Shown here: positions 35,288 through 42,340 of the stretch, piece after piece
Numbering within the stretch: position 1 is the stretch's first letter
Layout of the letters: every line of letters begins with the position of its first letter
Virus record (IMG/VR): IMGVR_UViG_3300042945_003593
Location: 1-44,169 of that record
Strand: one strand, 5' to 3'
DNA length: 44,169 nt
From: a virus
Translations under genes and position numbers: made by a program
The notes under the pieces: generated by a model
What the model saw: the letters and a program-made list of their open reading frames with translations, nothing else
Database searches by the model: none
What the model was told of the DNA's origin: nothing

Positions 35288-37069
35288 ATGGCTTGGAGTT
35301 CTAAAGCAGTTGCAGATTTGATGGAAAGTATTACTAATGGGGAGAGTATGCCTAGACAAAACCCATTTTCTGAAGGTGATACGGATTGGAGAGGTGCAAA
35401 TATAGCATTTGAATACGAGCAATTAGAACTTGAAGAAATTGTCAGATGTCAAAAGGATATCCTTTATTTTGCTAATAATTACTGCTTTTCAAAGACTGAT
35501 AATGGTATAGAAAAAATTCGTTTAAGGGATTATCAAGAAAAGGTTATAGAAGCATATGCTAAAAATGAGAGAGTTATTTTTTTGGCATCAAGGCAGATTG
35601 GAAAAACAATAACAACCTGTATTTTTTTATCTTGGTATCTTTGTTTCCATTTTGATAAAAATGTGTTGGTGATTGCAAATAAAAGAGCAACATCTGAAGA
35701 AATTTTAGATAAAACTAAAACAATTTTAAGGTATTTGCCATTTTATATGAAGCCAGGCGTTAAGGTAAATAATATAGGTAGAATGGCTTTTGATAATGGA
35801 TGCCGAATTTTTGCTGAAGCATGTACAGAAACTCCTGCGATTGGTTTTACTTTTGATGTGATATTCGCAGACGAGTTTGCTCATATTCCTGAAAAAATAG
35901 CAAGGTCATTCTATAAATCTATTTTACCTACTCTATCCTCTATAAAAGATTCAAAGATGTTGATAACTTCAACCGCTAATGGATTAAATCTATTTTACGA
36001 AATCTACGATAACGCTGTAAAGAAAAAAAGTGATTTTGTGCCTTTGAGAGTTGATTGGTGGCAAGTTCCTGGTAGAGATGAAGCATGGAAACAAAAATGG
36101 ATAGGTGATTTAGGTAGTGAAGAAGCATTTAATCAAGAATTTGGAAATCAATTCGTAGCAAGTTCATCATTTCTTTTAGATGGGCAGTCTATATCATTTG
36201 CAAAAAGATGTGAAAGTAAGTATGAATTTAGAGAAATAGAATCATTACATGATCAAGATATTAATTACAAAGATTTACTATGGGATACTTCTTTTGATTT
36301 TGATTACAAAGATAACAACGGAAGATTTAGATTAGGTAAAAGATTTTTTGTTATATCAATAGATTTAGCAGAAGGTGCTAATAGAGATTATACTATTCTT
36401 AATATATTCCAATTAGTTCCGCTTAGTATGGGTGCAATGAGAAGACATAAACTTTATCAAGGTGAGATAGATTTCTTTGGTCTTAAACAAGTTGGAATTT
36501 TCAGGTCAAATACAGTTTCTATTTCAGATTTTGTAAAAATTACAAATGCTGTAATTTATGATATACTTGGTGAAGAAAGAGTAAAGATAGTTCTTGAAAT
36601 GAATTATAATGGTAATTACTTTTTAGAACTTATGTCTCAACATGAAGAATTTTTTACAGAACTGTTTATAACGACTAAACATAAGTCTGATGATAAGGTA
36701 TTCAAACCTGGTATCAAATTAAATAATCAATTAAAAAGAATATATTGTGAAGACTTTAGACCAGCGTTTAGAGCAAGGAGAATTATTTTAACTCATGATA
36801 TAACTATATCCGAATTTACAACATTTGGCGTAAATGAAGCAGGTACATATTCTAATGAAAGAGGACACGATGATTGTGCTATGAGTTGTGTAAATCTTAT
36901 GGCATTTTTTAAATCTGGTGTTTTTCCAGATTGTGTTAGTGAAATTTGGGATGAAGGTGTCCAAGAAAGATATAAAAAAGAAATCAATAACAAACTAGAA
37001 AATATGGGGAATGATAATTCTATGAATGTGAAAAATATGGGTGATATTTATAAAATGATGAGAAATTAA
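35288..37069 (+). CDS. Terminase large subunit (gp17-like packaging ATPase-nuclease)
   Basis: A 593-residue motor that cuts concatemeric DNA and pumps it into the prohead; T4 gp17 has 610 residues. ATPase motifs are the adenine-binding LRDYQ (79-83), Walker A SRQIGKT (101-107), Walker B VIFADEFAH (191-199) and the coupling motif TSTANG (227-232). The RNase H-fold nuclease shows the expected acidic triad in ISIDLAEGANRDYT (Asp359), VLEMNYNG (Glu437) and RGHDDCAMS (Asp528/Asp529). It is the only rightward gene among leftward genes from 21 to 40 kb. Its stop codon overlaps the stop of the convergent gene in a shared TTAA. No small terminase subunit is recognisable in the window. Confidence 0.95.
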   Translation: MAWSSKAVADLMESITNGESMPRQNPFSEGDTDWRGANIAFEYEQLELEEIVRCQKDILYFANNYCFSKTDNGIEKIRLRDYQEKVIEAYAKNERVIFLASRQIGKTITTCIFLSWYLCFHFDKNVLVIANKRATSEEILDKTKTILRYLPFYMKPGVKVNNIGRMAFDNGCRIFAEACTETPAIGFTFDVIFADEFAHIPEKIARSFYKSILPTLSSIKDSKMLITSTANGLNLFYEIYDNAVKKKSDFVPLRVDWWQVPGRDEAWKQKWIGDLGSEEAFNQEFGNQFVASSSFLLDGQSISFAKRCESKYEFREIESLHDQDINYKDLLWDTSFDFDYKDNNGRFRLGKRFFVISIDLAEGANRDYTILNIFQLVPLSMGAMRRHKLYQGEIDFFGLKQVGIFRSNTVSISDFVKITNAVIYDILGEERVKIVLEMNYNGNYFLELMSQHEEFFTELFITTKHKSDDKVFKPGIKLNNQLKRIYCEDFRPAFRARRIILTHDITISEFTTFGVNEAGTYSNERGHDDCAMSCVNLMAFFKSGVFPDCVSEIWDEGVQERYKKEINNKLENMGNDNSMNVKNMGDIYKMMRN

Positions 37070-37482
37070 AGAAAATCTATACTTACTATCTTTGATTTTT
37101 CAACCTCATTTTCAAAGTATTCATCTTCTTCAAGTTTTAAGAAATTTGAAATACCTCTTTTAATCATTTCATTGATACCTATTTCATCTAACTCTACATT
37201 TTCAAAAACTAATTTGGCTTTAACACCATATTCTGATTGTATTTTATTTGACTTTAATGGAATATCAGATATGTGATCCATATCAAAAGAATAAAAAGTT
37301 ATATCCGAATAAGTAAAGGGAGGTTTTATTGATTCAATAAACTTTTCTTTAATTTTTCTTTGTAAAGTTTCACTTTTAACACCTCTCCACAATAAAAAAC
37401 GAAAAGTTACATCAATTTCTCTTTGTAATGTAATTTCTAAATCTTCTCTAAATTCTTCGTAAAGTTTGATATATCTTTTCAT
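37066..37482 (-). CDS. Hypothetical protein with capsid-targeting-like N-terminus, 138 residues
   Basis: It starts MKRYIKLYEEFREDLEITLQ, matching the MK-x-I/F-K-x-F/Y-E opening shared by its neighbours. The rest alternates strands and helices (ITFYSFDMDHISDIPLKSNK, then VKAKLVFENVELDEIGINEM) and is not recognised. It is the last of a leftward run that begins near 39681, and its stop overlaps the terminase stop in TTAA. It may be an internal head protein if the N-terminus is a real targeting sequence; cleavage could follow LYE. Confidence 0.55.
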   Translation of the reverse strand: MKRYIKLYEEFREDLEITLQREIDVTFRFLLWRGVKSETLQRKIKEKFIESIKPPFTYSDITFYSFDMDHISDIPLKSNKIQSEYGVKAKLVFENVELDEIGINEMIKRGISNFLKLEEDEYFENEVEKSKIVSIDFL

Positions 37483-37502
37483 ACTTTTCTTTTATGTTAA
37501 AA

Positions 37503-37946
37503 TTATTTCTCTTTTTTTGGAAATGTTTTACCTATAATTCGTTCAAGCATACTTTTCTTTTCTGATTCAGGATTTGAAGTTTCTATATCTTTTTTAGGGT
37601 TTTCAATAATACCTAAATACAATGAATTGATTAGAGCATTTGCAGAACTCTTTCTTTGAATACGAATTCTATCAATAGATATAATCCATAACTTATTCCA
37701 ATCATGGAATTCAATATTTGCTGATTTAAAACCAAATTTATGAAGTGAATTTACAATATTTTCTCTTTTCTTTGGTGATAAGTCATTGACATCAAATGCT
37801 ATTGAAGTTAAATCTCCTATAGAATCCCTTTCAAATCTAAGTAGTCTTGATGAAATTCCCTTTTCTTCAAGGATAGTAGAAATATAATCAAGTGAATCAC
37901 CCATTGTTTCTACTGATTCTGCAAGATAATCTTTAAATTCTTTCAT
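37503..37946 (-). CDS. Putative internal head protein with best capsid-targeting-like N-terminus
   Basis: A 147-residue protein starting MKEFKDYLAESVE. This is very close in form to the opening of T4 internal proteins (MKTYQEFIAE), which is cut by the gp21 prohead protease after the Glu of a hydrophobic-Ala-Glu site. The mature part would have a helix-strand-strand-helix layout (SLDYISTILEEKGISSRLLR, then SIAFDVNDLSPKKRENIVNS) and a basic C-terminus (FPKKEK) suited to lying against packaged DNA. Targeting and cleavage are inferred from the T4 model; no protease gene is in this window. Confidence 0.55.
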   Translation of the reverse strand: MKEFKDYLAESVETMGDSLDYISTILEEKGISSRLLRFERDSIGDLTSIAFDVNDLSPKKRENIVNSLHKFGFKSANIEFHDWNKLWIISIDRIRIQRKSSANALINSLYLGIIENPKKDIETSNPESEKKSMLERIIGKTFPKKEK

Positions 37947-37964
37947 ATACTTTGTAATTTTTAA

Positions 37965-38672
37965 TTAAAAATCTGAATCCTTTTTTCTATCTACATTGTC
38001 TTTGTAAACATCAAAGAATATTTGATTAGGTGTATTAGGACGAAAATCCTTTTTTCTTCTTGTAGTTATTACTCTGAACACATAATCTTTGTTTTGTAAA
38101 CTAATATGTTCTTCACCTCTTTGCATTTTTTTATCTTCATTGTCCATAAAAAGAGTTATATCCTTGTAAGGATGATTTCTTAATTTTCCTTCTTCTTGTA
38201 CTGGATCTCTATACATACCCTTTTTATGATAATTATCTCTAATTGTATTTATTTTACTTGCATTAAATATTTCTCCAGTAACTGCTATATTTTCTTTTTT
38301 TACAGAAATATCTTCTTTTTGACGAGTTTTAGGATTATAATCAAAAACTACTATTATTTCATGTGGTATTTTTTTTGTTCTATCTCTGAGTGTGCAAATT
38401 ACTTGTTTATTACCAGAGGTATCCATATTATCTGAATATTTATTAAAAGAATTTATTATTGATGGGGCAGCTTTTTGAATTAATTCTTCAATTTCAATTT
38501 TATCAATTTTAAAATTATCAGCTTGTTCATTTCCATGATCTGAAAAAACAACTTTTAGTTCTTCTGTAATTATGTCGTATTCAATCTCACCTTCAAATAA
38601 AGACCAATCTATTGAATAAGTATAATTTATATTTGTTTTATCAAAATTCTCAAGCGTTTTAATATTTTTCAT
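37965..38672 (-). CDS. Hypothetical protein with capsid-targeting-like N-terminus, 235 residues
   Basis: It starts MKNIKTLENFDKTNINYTYS. The fold looks mixed: strands in the first half (EGEIEYDIITEELKVVFSD, VICTLRDRTKKIPHEIIVVF) and a basic, charged second half (RRKKDFRPNTPNQIFFDVYK). No family is recognised. It lies 18 bases upstream of the 147-residue gene in the same transcript. The TLE triplet at residues 6-8 is a possible prohead-protease site. If packaged, it would be one of several internal proteins; otherwise it is an ordinary phage protein of unknown role. Confidence 0.5.
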   Translation of the reverse strand: MKNIKTLENFDKTNINYTYSIDWSLFEGEIEYDIITEELKVVFSDHGNEQADNFKIDKIEIEELIQKAAPSIINSFNKYSDNMDTSGNKQVICTLRDRTKKIPHEIIVVFDYNPKTRQKEDISVKKENIAVTGEIFNASKINTIRDNYHKKGMYRDPVQEEGKLRNHPYKDITLFMDNEDKKMQRGEEHISLQNKDYVFRVITTRRKKDFRPNTPNQIFFDVYKDNVDRKKDSDF

Positions 38673-38681
38673 AAGAAAGAA

Positions 38682-39230
38682 TTATTTTATATTGAATTCC
38701 TTTTGGATTTCTTTTTCAATCATTTCTATATCTTCTTTGAGTATAGTATAAAGTTTATTCATAGTTTTAATTTTCTTTGTTATCCACTTTTTGAAATTAA
38801 CTATTTCTTTCTTTATAATTTTAATGATATCTCCAATTTTTGATTCATTGACTGAATCAAGTTCAACTCCTGTTTCTGCTAAAGATTCAGATAAATTTCG
38901 TACCTCAATAATTAATTCTTCAGCTTCTGAAAGATAACTTTCAAATTGTTTTTGAATTTTTGAAGAAGAAGCAGATATTCCGTTACGGAGTTTATCAAAT
39001 TTTTGATACATTAAATGAATTTCATGTAATTCATTATGTGAATTTTCAATTAAATAGGAAAAGGGATTATTACTATTAATGATTGAAATCAAATCTTTGT
39101 ATGCTGTATCAAATCTTTTATTAACTTCTGCATATTGTTTGTATTTATCTTGAAGAGATTTAGTTTCTAATGATTCTTCAAAAAGTTTCTTCATTTTGAA
39201 GTATTCTTCGGTAATAGGTTTAATTCTCAT
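38682..39230 (-). CDS. Coiled-coil hypothetical protein, possibly capsid-targeted
   Basis: A 182-residue, almost fully helical protein (FDTAYKDLISIINSNNPFSY, LIIEVRNLSESLAETGVELD, KIIKKEIVNFKKWITKKIKT). Two starts are possible. The first methionine gives MRIKPITEEYFKMKKLFEES. The second, at 39194, gives MKKLFEESLETKSLQDKY, which fits the capsid-targeting-like openings of the neighbouring genes better. No Shine-Dalgarno sequence decides between them. The first start lies one base before the stop of the upstream gene, which favours coupling and the longer form. The helical, charged composition resembles scaffolding-core proteins. Confidence 0.5.
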   Translation of the reverse strand: MRIKPITEEYFKMKKLFEESLETKSLQDKYKQYAEVNKRFDTAYKDLISIINSNNPFSYLIENSHNELHEIHLMYQKFDKLRNGISASSSKIQKQFESYLSEAEELIIEVRNLSESLAETGVELDSVNESKIGDIIKIIKKEIVNFKKWITKKIKTMNKLYTILKEDIEMIEKEIQKEFNIK

Positions 39231-39231
39231 A

Positions 39232-39633
39232 TCATTTTTTTTTGTTTATGGACTTTTGGTATTTATCAAAACTTTCGAGCAAATTTTCAATATTTTGCTT
39301 ACCAAGTCCTTCTTCAGCGTGTATTTTATACTTTGGTAGACTGATTTCATAGTCTAAACAATATTCAATAAGCCAAACGGCACAATCATAACCTGTCTTG
39401 TCTTTATACGAACTATAATTGATTTTCGTCTTATTTTGTCTTATTATATGTTCGTCACTTAAATTATGATCAAACGATATACGAACTGGAATACCATTAT
39501 CCTGAATAGTTTGAACAAATGAATTGTAGTCTTTAACTATAACCCAATTATATACAGCATATTCTGGACTTTTTATATGATTCCATATATCGCTAGGATT
39601 TCTTTTATCATCTAAAAATAAATTATAGCTCAT
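39232..39633 (-). CDS. Cyclic-phosphate processing receiver-like (cREC) domain protein
   Basis: A 133-residue protein if started at MSYNLFLDDKRNP. A 16-residue upstream extension to 39681 begins inside the promoter-like motif and is less likely. The motifs LFLDDKRNP, VRISFDHNLSD and TGYDCAVWLIEYC match the small receiver-derived domain family described as cyclic-phosphate processing (cREC, Pfam PF20274). It is proposed to act on 2',3'-cyclic phosphates or related nucleotides in RNA-repair and signalling contexts, and is often found in phages. The DD pair and the SFDHNL Asp would bind metal. The biochemical role is poorly known. It is the first gene of the leftward run toward the terminase. 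Confidence 0.7.
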   Translation of the reverse strand: MSYNLFLDDKRNPSDIWNHIKSPEYAVYNWVIVKDYNSFVQTIQDNGIPVRISFDHNLSDEHIIRQNKTKINYSSYKDKTGYDCAVWLIEYCLDYEISLPKYKIHAEEGLGKQNIENLLESFDKYQKSINKKK

Positions 39634-39679
39634 AGAGCATGATATAAATGTTAGTAGTTTATCAATAATAAACCATTTC

Positions 39680-39688
39680 ATATATATC
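39680..39688 (-). promoter_or_regulatory. Candidate late promoter core, variant GATATATAT
   Basis: On the minus strand, 46 bases before the ATG at 39633. It is embedded in a TATAGATATAGATATATA run. It would drive the five-gene leftward run ending at 37066. Confidence 0.4.
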
Positions 39689-39773
39689 TATATCTATACC
39701 TATAAATTAGAATAATGTGTTAAATAGGAAAAAAAATACCATAAATTGCAAGTAAAAAAAAACAATAGTCTAA

Positions 39774-39864
39774 TCTTTCAGAGTAGACACACTTTCCCCC
39801 GTTCAATTCATTTACTTTAAGCATTCAAATCCCTTTAGGTTTGAAGCACCTTGTCTATGAAAGA
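39774..39864 (+). ncRNA. Candidate structured RNA in the long intergenic region
   Basis: An outer helix of TCTTTCA (39774-39780) with TGAAAGA (39858-39864) and TAGAC (39784-39788) with GTCTA (39853-39857) encloses an inner hairpin at 39821-39847. The inner stem has 10 pairs with two bulges (GC-a-TTCAAA-t-CC against GG-TTTGAA-GC). A competing hairpin, CTATG with CATAG (39855-39875), precedes long T tracts from 39881, so a switch-like or terminator arrangement is possible. It is not a recognisable tRNA, and no known riboswitch class is recognised. Strand and function are uncertain. Confidence 0.35.
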
Positions 39865-40023
39865 ACAGTACATAGCAAAGTTTTTTTATAATTTTTTTTT
39901 ATTTTTTAATCAACTACCTAGCAACCAATAGTTTTAAAAGAAATAATAAAAAAATAAAAAAAAAGGAGCTGATAGTTTAAACTGGAATGGTTAATATTCT
40001 ACTTAAAACTTACTGAAAGTTTA

Positions 40024-40104
40024 CTATTAGCCAATGTGAGTAATAAGGGTAAGGCTAAGGGGCTAGGCTAGGTTGCTCTGCTTTGTTGTCATTACCCCTA
40101 TGAC
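40024..40104. other. GC-richer repeat/palindrome element in the long intergenic region
   Basis: Three GGCTA copies (40053, 40061, 40066) and an opposing TAGCC (40028) lie in DNA with clearly more G than its surroundings. ATAAGGGTAA (40043-40052) can pair with TTACCCCTAT (40092-40101) with one mismatch, and GTCAT/ATGAC (40088-40104) forms a small hairpin. It could be a replication origin, protein-binding site or RNA element. The rest of 39689-40281 holds A and T tracts and no open reading frame I can support. Confidence 0.35.
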
Positions 40105-40281
40105 TATATAACACACGAAACGGCAAAAGGTTACAAGACGTGGAAAACTTTTTTGAAAAAATGACGAAAAACCGCAATTTTTTTAAAATTTGAACCTTTT
40201 TTTCAAAAAATTGTAAAATATGTATGCAACATAATAATATGTGCAGTTATAGATAATTTGTTACATTTAATGGAGAAAACG

Positions 40282-40845
40282 ATGCCGAAAGTCATCAATG
40301 CCGAAACAAATACTACAATTGTAGAAGATGTAGTACAAATCCCAACCGAATCATCTCAAACAACTTTGAATGGAAGTTGGGATGATGAAAGTTTATCTCT
40401 TGAGGAGAGAATTCAGTCTATTTCTGATGAAATTCAAAGACTTGAAAATGAATCAGTTACTAAACGATACACTATTGAAGGTGGTTTGAATACTGCCGAT
40501 GAACTTAAAAAGTTCATTCACGATAGAGTAAAATGGCGTTTTACTGATGCTTTTTTGGTTTGCAATGTTCATAGTGAATTGGAACAAGCCATAAAAGAAT
40601 GCAGAAAAACACAAACATTTGAAATAACTGGTATCTTTATTGAGCCGATTTTACAAATGCTTCAATCAGCAGAAGGTGTAGGTTTCCAATCCGCAAAGAC
40701 TTTTTATGAGAAATTGTTAGTTCCAATTTCAGAAACAGTCAATATTTATAGAAAAGACACCACTTTGCTTCAAAATTTGAAATTAAAATTAGGTGCTTTG
40801 GAGAATAATTTGAATCCAAATGAACTAGAACCTAATGAAAATTGA
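40282..40845 (+). CDS. Hypothetical helical protein, 187 residues
   Basis: I start it at MPKVINAETNTTIVED because GGAG lies about seven bases upstream. An in-frame ATG at 40258 has no such site. The protein is acidic and mainly helical. There is a heptad-like segment (LSLEERIQSISDEIQRLENE) at about residues 37-56, then a compact middle (ELKKFIHDRVKWRFTDAFLV) and a C-terminal helix pair (LLQNLKLKLGALENNL). The family is not recognised. It is the first gene after the non-coding region, and its TGA stop overlaps the next promoter motif. Confidence 0.55.
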   Translation: MPKVINAETNTTIVEDVVQIPTESSQTTLNGSWDDESLSLEERIQSISDEIQRLENESVTKRYTIEGGLNTADELKKFIHDRVKWRFTDAFLVCNVHSELEQAIKECRKTQTFEITGIFIEPILQMLQSAEGVGFQSAKTFYEKLLVPISETVNIYRKDTTLLQNLKLKLGALENNLNPNELEPNEN

Positions 40846-40852
40846 TATATAG
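40844..40852 (+). promoter_or_regulatory. Candidate late promoter core GATATATAG
   Basis: A perfect copy, overlapping the stop codon of the preceding gene and 40 bases before the ATG at 40893, the same distance as the copy at 422. Confidence 0.6.
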
Positions 40853-40892
40853 AAATTAAATAGCATTTGCTATTCAATAAAAATAACTCAAT

Positions 40893-41171
40893 ATGATGTT
40901 AGAAAAACTCAAACAAAATCTACCATTGATTGCAATTTGTTTCTCATTGGCAACTTTGTTTTCTCAATGTTCAACTTGCTCAAGAGTTTCTAATGCCGTT
41001 AGTGCTGTAGAATCTCAAAAGAAATTCAATGATTCACTTATGATTGAATATTCTTATCAGGTTAAAACAAACGGAGAAGCAATGAAAAAGATTGAGACCA
41101 AAATTGATTCTGCTATGTATGGTGGGGTTAATAAAAAATCTCAAGCAAATTATATTGTAATCAAAAAATAA
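40893..41171 (+). CDS. Small membrane-anchored protein, 92 residues
   Basis: The N-terminus MMLEKLKQNLPLIAICFSLA is a basic stretch followed by a hydrophobic helix (residues about 10-24), then QCSTCSRV with three nearby Cys residues. The rest (AVESQKKFNDSLMIEYSYQV and a Lys-rich end) is polar and helical, so it would project from the membrane, most likely into the periplasm. A strict lipobox is not seen. It has its own promoter motif and a strong terminator, making it a single-gene transcript. A lysis accessory or superinfection-exclusion role is possible but not shown. Confidence 0.6.
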   Translation: MMLEKLKQNLPLIAICFSLATLFSQCSTCSRVSNAVSAVESQKKFNDSLMIEYSYQVKTNGEAMKKIETKIDSAMYGGVNKKSQANYIVIKK

Positions 41172-41195
41172 TTGTTAAATCTATCAATTATTTGA

Positions 41196-41233
41196 GCCAT
41201 CATGCTAAAAATAGTATGATGGCTTGTTTTTTT
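41196..41233 (+). terminator. Strong rho-independent terminator
   Basis: GCCATCATGCTA-aaaa-TAGTATGATGGC forms a stem of about 12 pairs, including one G-T pair, followed by TTGTTTTTTT. It ends the single-gene transcript from 40844. The next promoter motif starts three bases later. Confidence 0.9.
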
Positions 41234-41235
41234 AA

Positions 41236-41244
41236 GATATATAG
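41236..41244 (+). promoter_or_regulatory. Candidate late promoter core GATATATAG
   Basis: A perfect copy directly after the terminator and 24 bases before the ATG at 41269. The terminator-motif-gene order is the best positional evidence that the motif starts transcripts. Confidence 0.65.
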
Positions 41245-41268
41245 ATAACTTAAAATACTCATTAAAGA

Positions 41269-42330
41269 ATGAAACTTAAACCTAATGATTTTCGCAAAAT
41301 AGTCGTTGCATCATTTTTAGCAGTTCCTGCGCTTTCCTCTTTAATATCTACTATCCATATTATTACATTCTTTGGATTAGGTAATATGACATGGATGGCG
41401 ATAATATTAGCATTGGCTTTTGAAATAGGATCAATAGCTTCCCTTATGACACTTGCTGTTCTTGATAAAATCAATCGTTTTGCAGTTTGGTTTATATTTG
41501 TAGTTCTTGTTGCTATGCAAATGCTTGGTAATGTTTATTATACTTATGATTATATTTCACAAGCTATGGCTACAAATCCGCAATGGATTGATTCTTTTAT
41601 AGATCTTGTTGAAATGATGACTATGCAGAAATTAGAACAAAGAACTACTAAATTTATTCTTTCTCTATTGATTGGACTTCCTATTCCAATTATATCACTT
41701 GCATTCTTAAAGTCTGTATCAGATTATCTTAAACCAGAGGAAAAGACTAAATCTACTGAAAAGCAATTAGAAGAATTAGTTGTAGATACAAATGATGAAG
41801 TCATAGAAACATCAGAAGTCAAAGAAGATACAAAAGAAGAAGAAAAAGAAGAAATTGTAGCAAGTGAAGAAACTGAAGAAATTAAATCAGAAGAAACACA
41901 ATCAGAAGAAACTTTTGATATTGATATAGAAGAAACAGAAGAAATAGAAATAGTTGAAGAAACTAAAGAGGATGAAATAATTGAAAATATTGAAGAAAAT
42001 AATACCGAATCAATCGTATCAGAAGAAGAAATTGCTACAATAGAAGAAGAAACTATACTTGAAAATACAGAAGAAATTGTATTGGAGGAAACAAAAGAAG
42101 AAATAGTAGTTGAAGAACAAATAGAATCAGAAAATATAAAAGAAGAAGAGATTAAAGATATATATGAAAAAGAACCAACTGAATCTTTTTTTGATGATTC
42201 TACAATTGAAGAACAGCATGATGATTTCATAGATGAAGAAAACGAGGATGAAAAAAAAAAGTCAATAATTGACTATAATCATTCAAAAGTTCTCCATCAG
42301 CAAATAATTAATTCAATGAATTTAAAATAA
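41269..42330 (+). CDS. Four-helix membrane protein with long acidic cytoplasm-type tail
   Basis: A 353-residue protein with four predicted membrane helices at about residues 11-35, 41-65, 71-91 and 128-150. A tail of about 180 residues follows, extremely rich in Glu with Thr, Ile, Val and Ser (for example SEETFDIDIEETEEIEIVEE). The last 20 residues become basic again (KKKSIIDYNHSKVLHQQIIN). No family is recognised. The tail is low-complexity and probably disordered, like a DNA-mimic or scaffold surface. It heads the rightward run that continues with a small protein and a collagen-like fibre, so it is probably a late product. A holin-type or membrane-remodelling role is conceivable. Confidence 0.6.
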   Translation: MKLKPNDFRKIVVASFLAVPALSSLISTIHIITFFGLGNMTWMAIILALAFEIGSIASLMTLAVLDKINRFAVWFIFVVLVAMQMLGNVYYTYDYISQAMATNPQWIDSFIDLVEMMTMQKLEQRTTKFILSLLIGLPIPIISLAFLKSVSDYLKPEEKTKSTEKQLEELVVDTNDEVIETSEVKEDTKEEEKEEIVASEETEEIKSEETQSEETFDIDIEETEEIEIVEETKEDEIIENIEENNTESIVSEEEIATIEEETILENTEEIVLEETKEEIVVEEQIESENIKEEEIKDIYEKEPTESFFDDSTIEEQHDDFIDEENEDEKKKSIIDYNHSKVLHQQIINSMNLK

Positions 42331-42340
42331 AATTGTATTT

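Noticed and set aside
35228-35422. Upstream extension of the 254-residue protein (MLVFKCYICT...)
   Set aside because: It lies antisense to the start of the terminase gene and across the divergent promoter region. MKKFIRPFE fits the neighbouring gene starts.
39774-39875. tRNA gene
   Set aside because: A 7-pair outer stem is present, but there is no T-arm consensus next to it, no anticodon arm and no CCA-proximal layout on either strand.
42156-42165. GATATATATG inside the acidic-tail gene as another promoter copy
   Set aside because: It lies within a coding region, is a variant at the last base, and is more than 150 bases from the next gene start, outside both spacing classes.
41724-42230. 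Ser-rich 168-residue frame on the minus strand
   Set aside because: It is a mirror of the Glu-rich tail codons (GAA read as TTC/TCT) of the membrane protein and has no independent signal.
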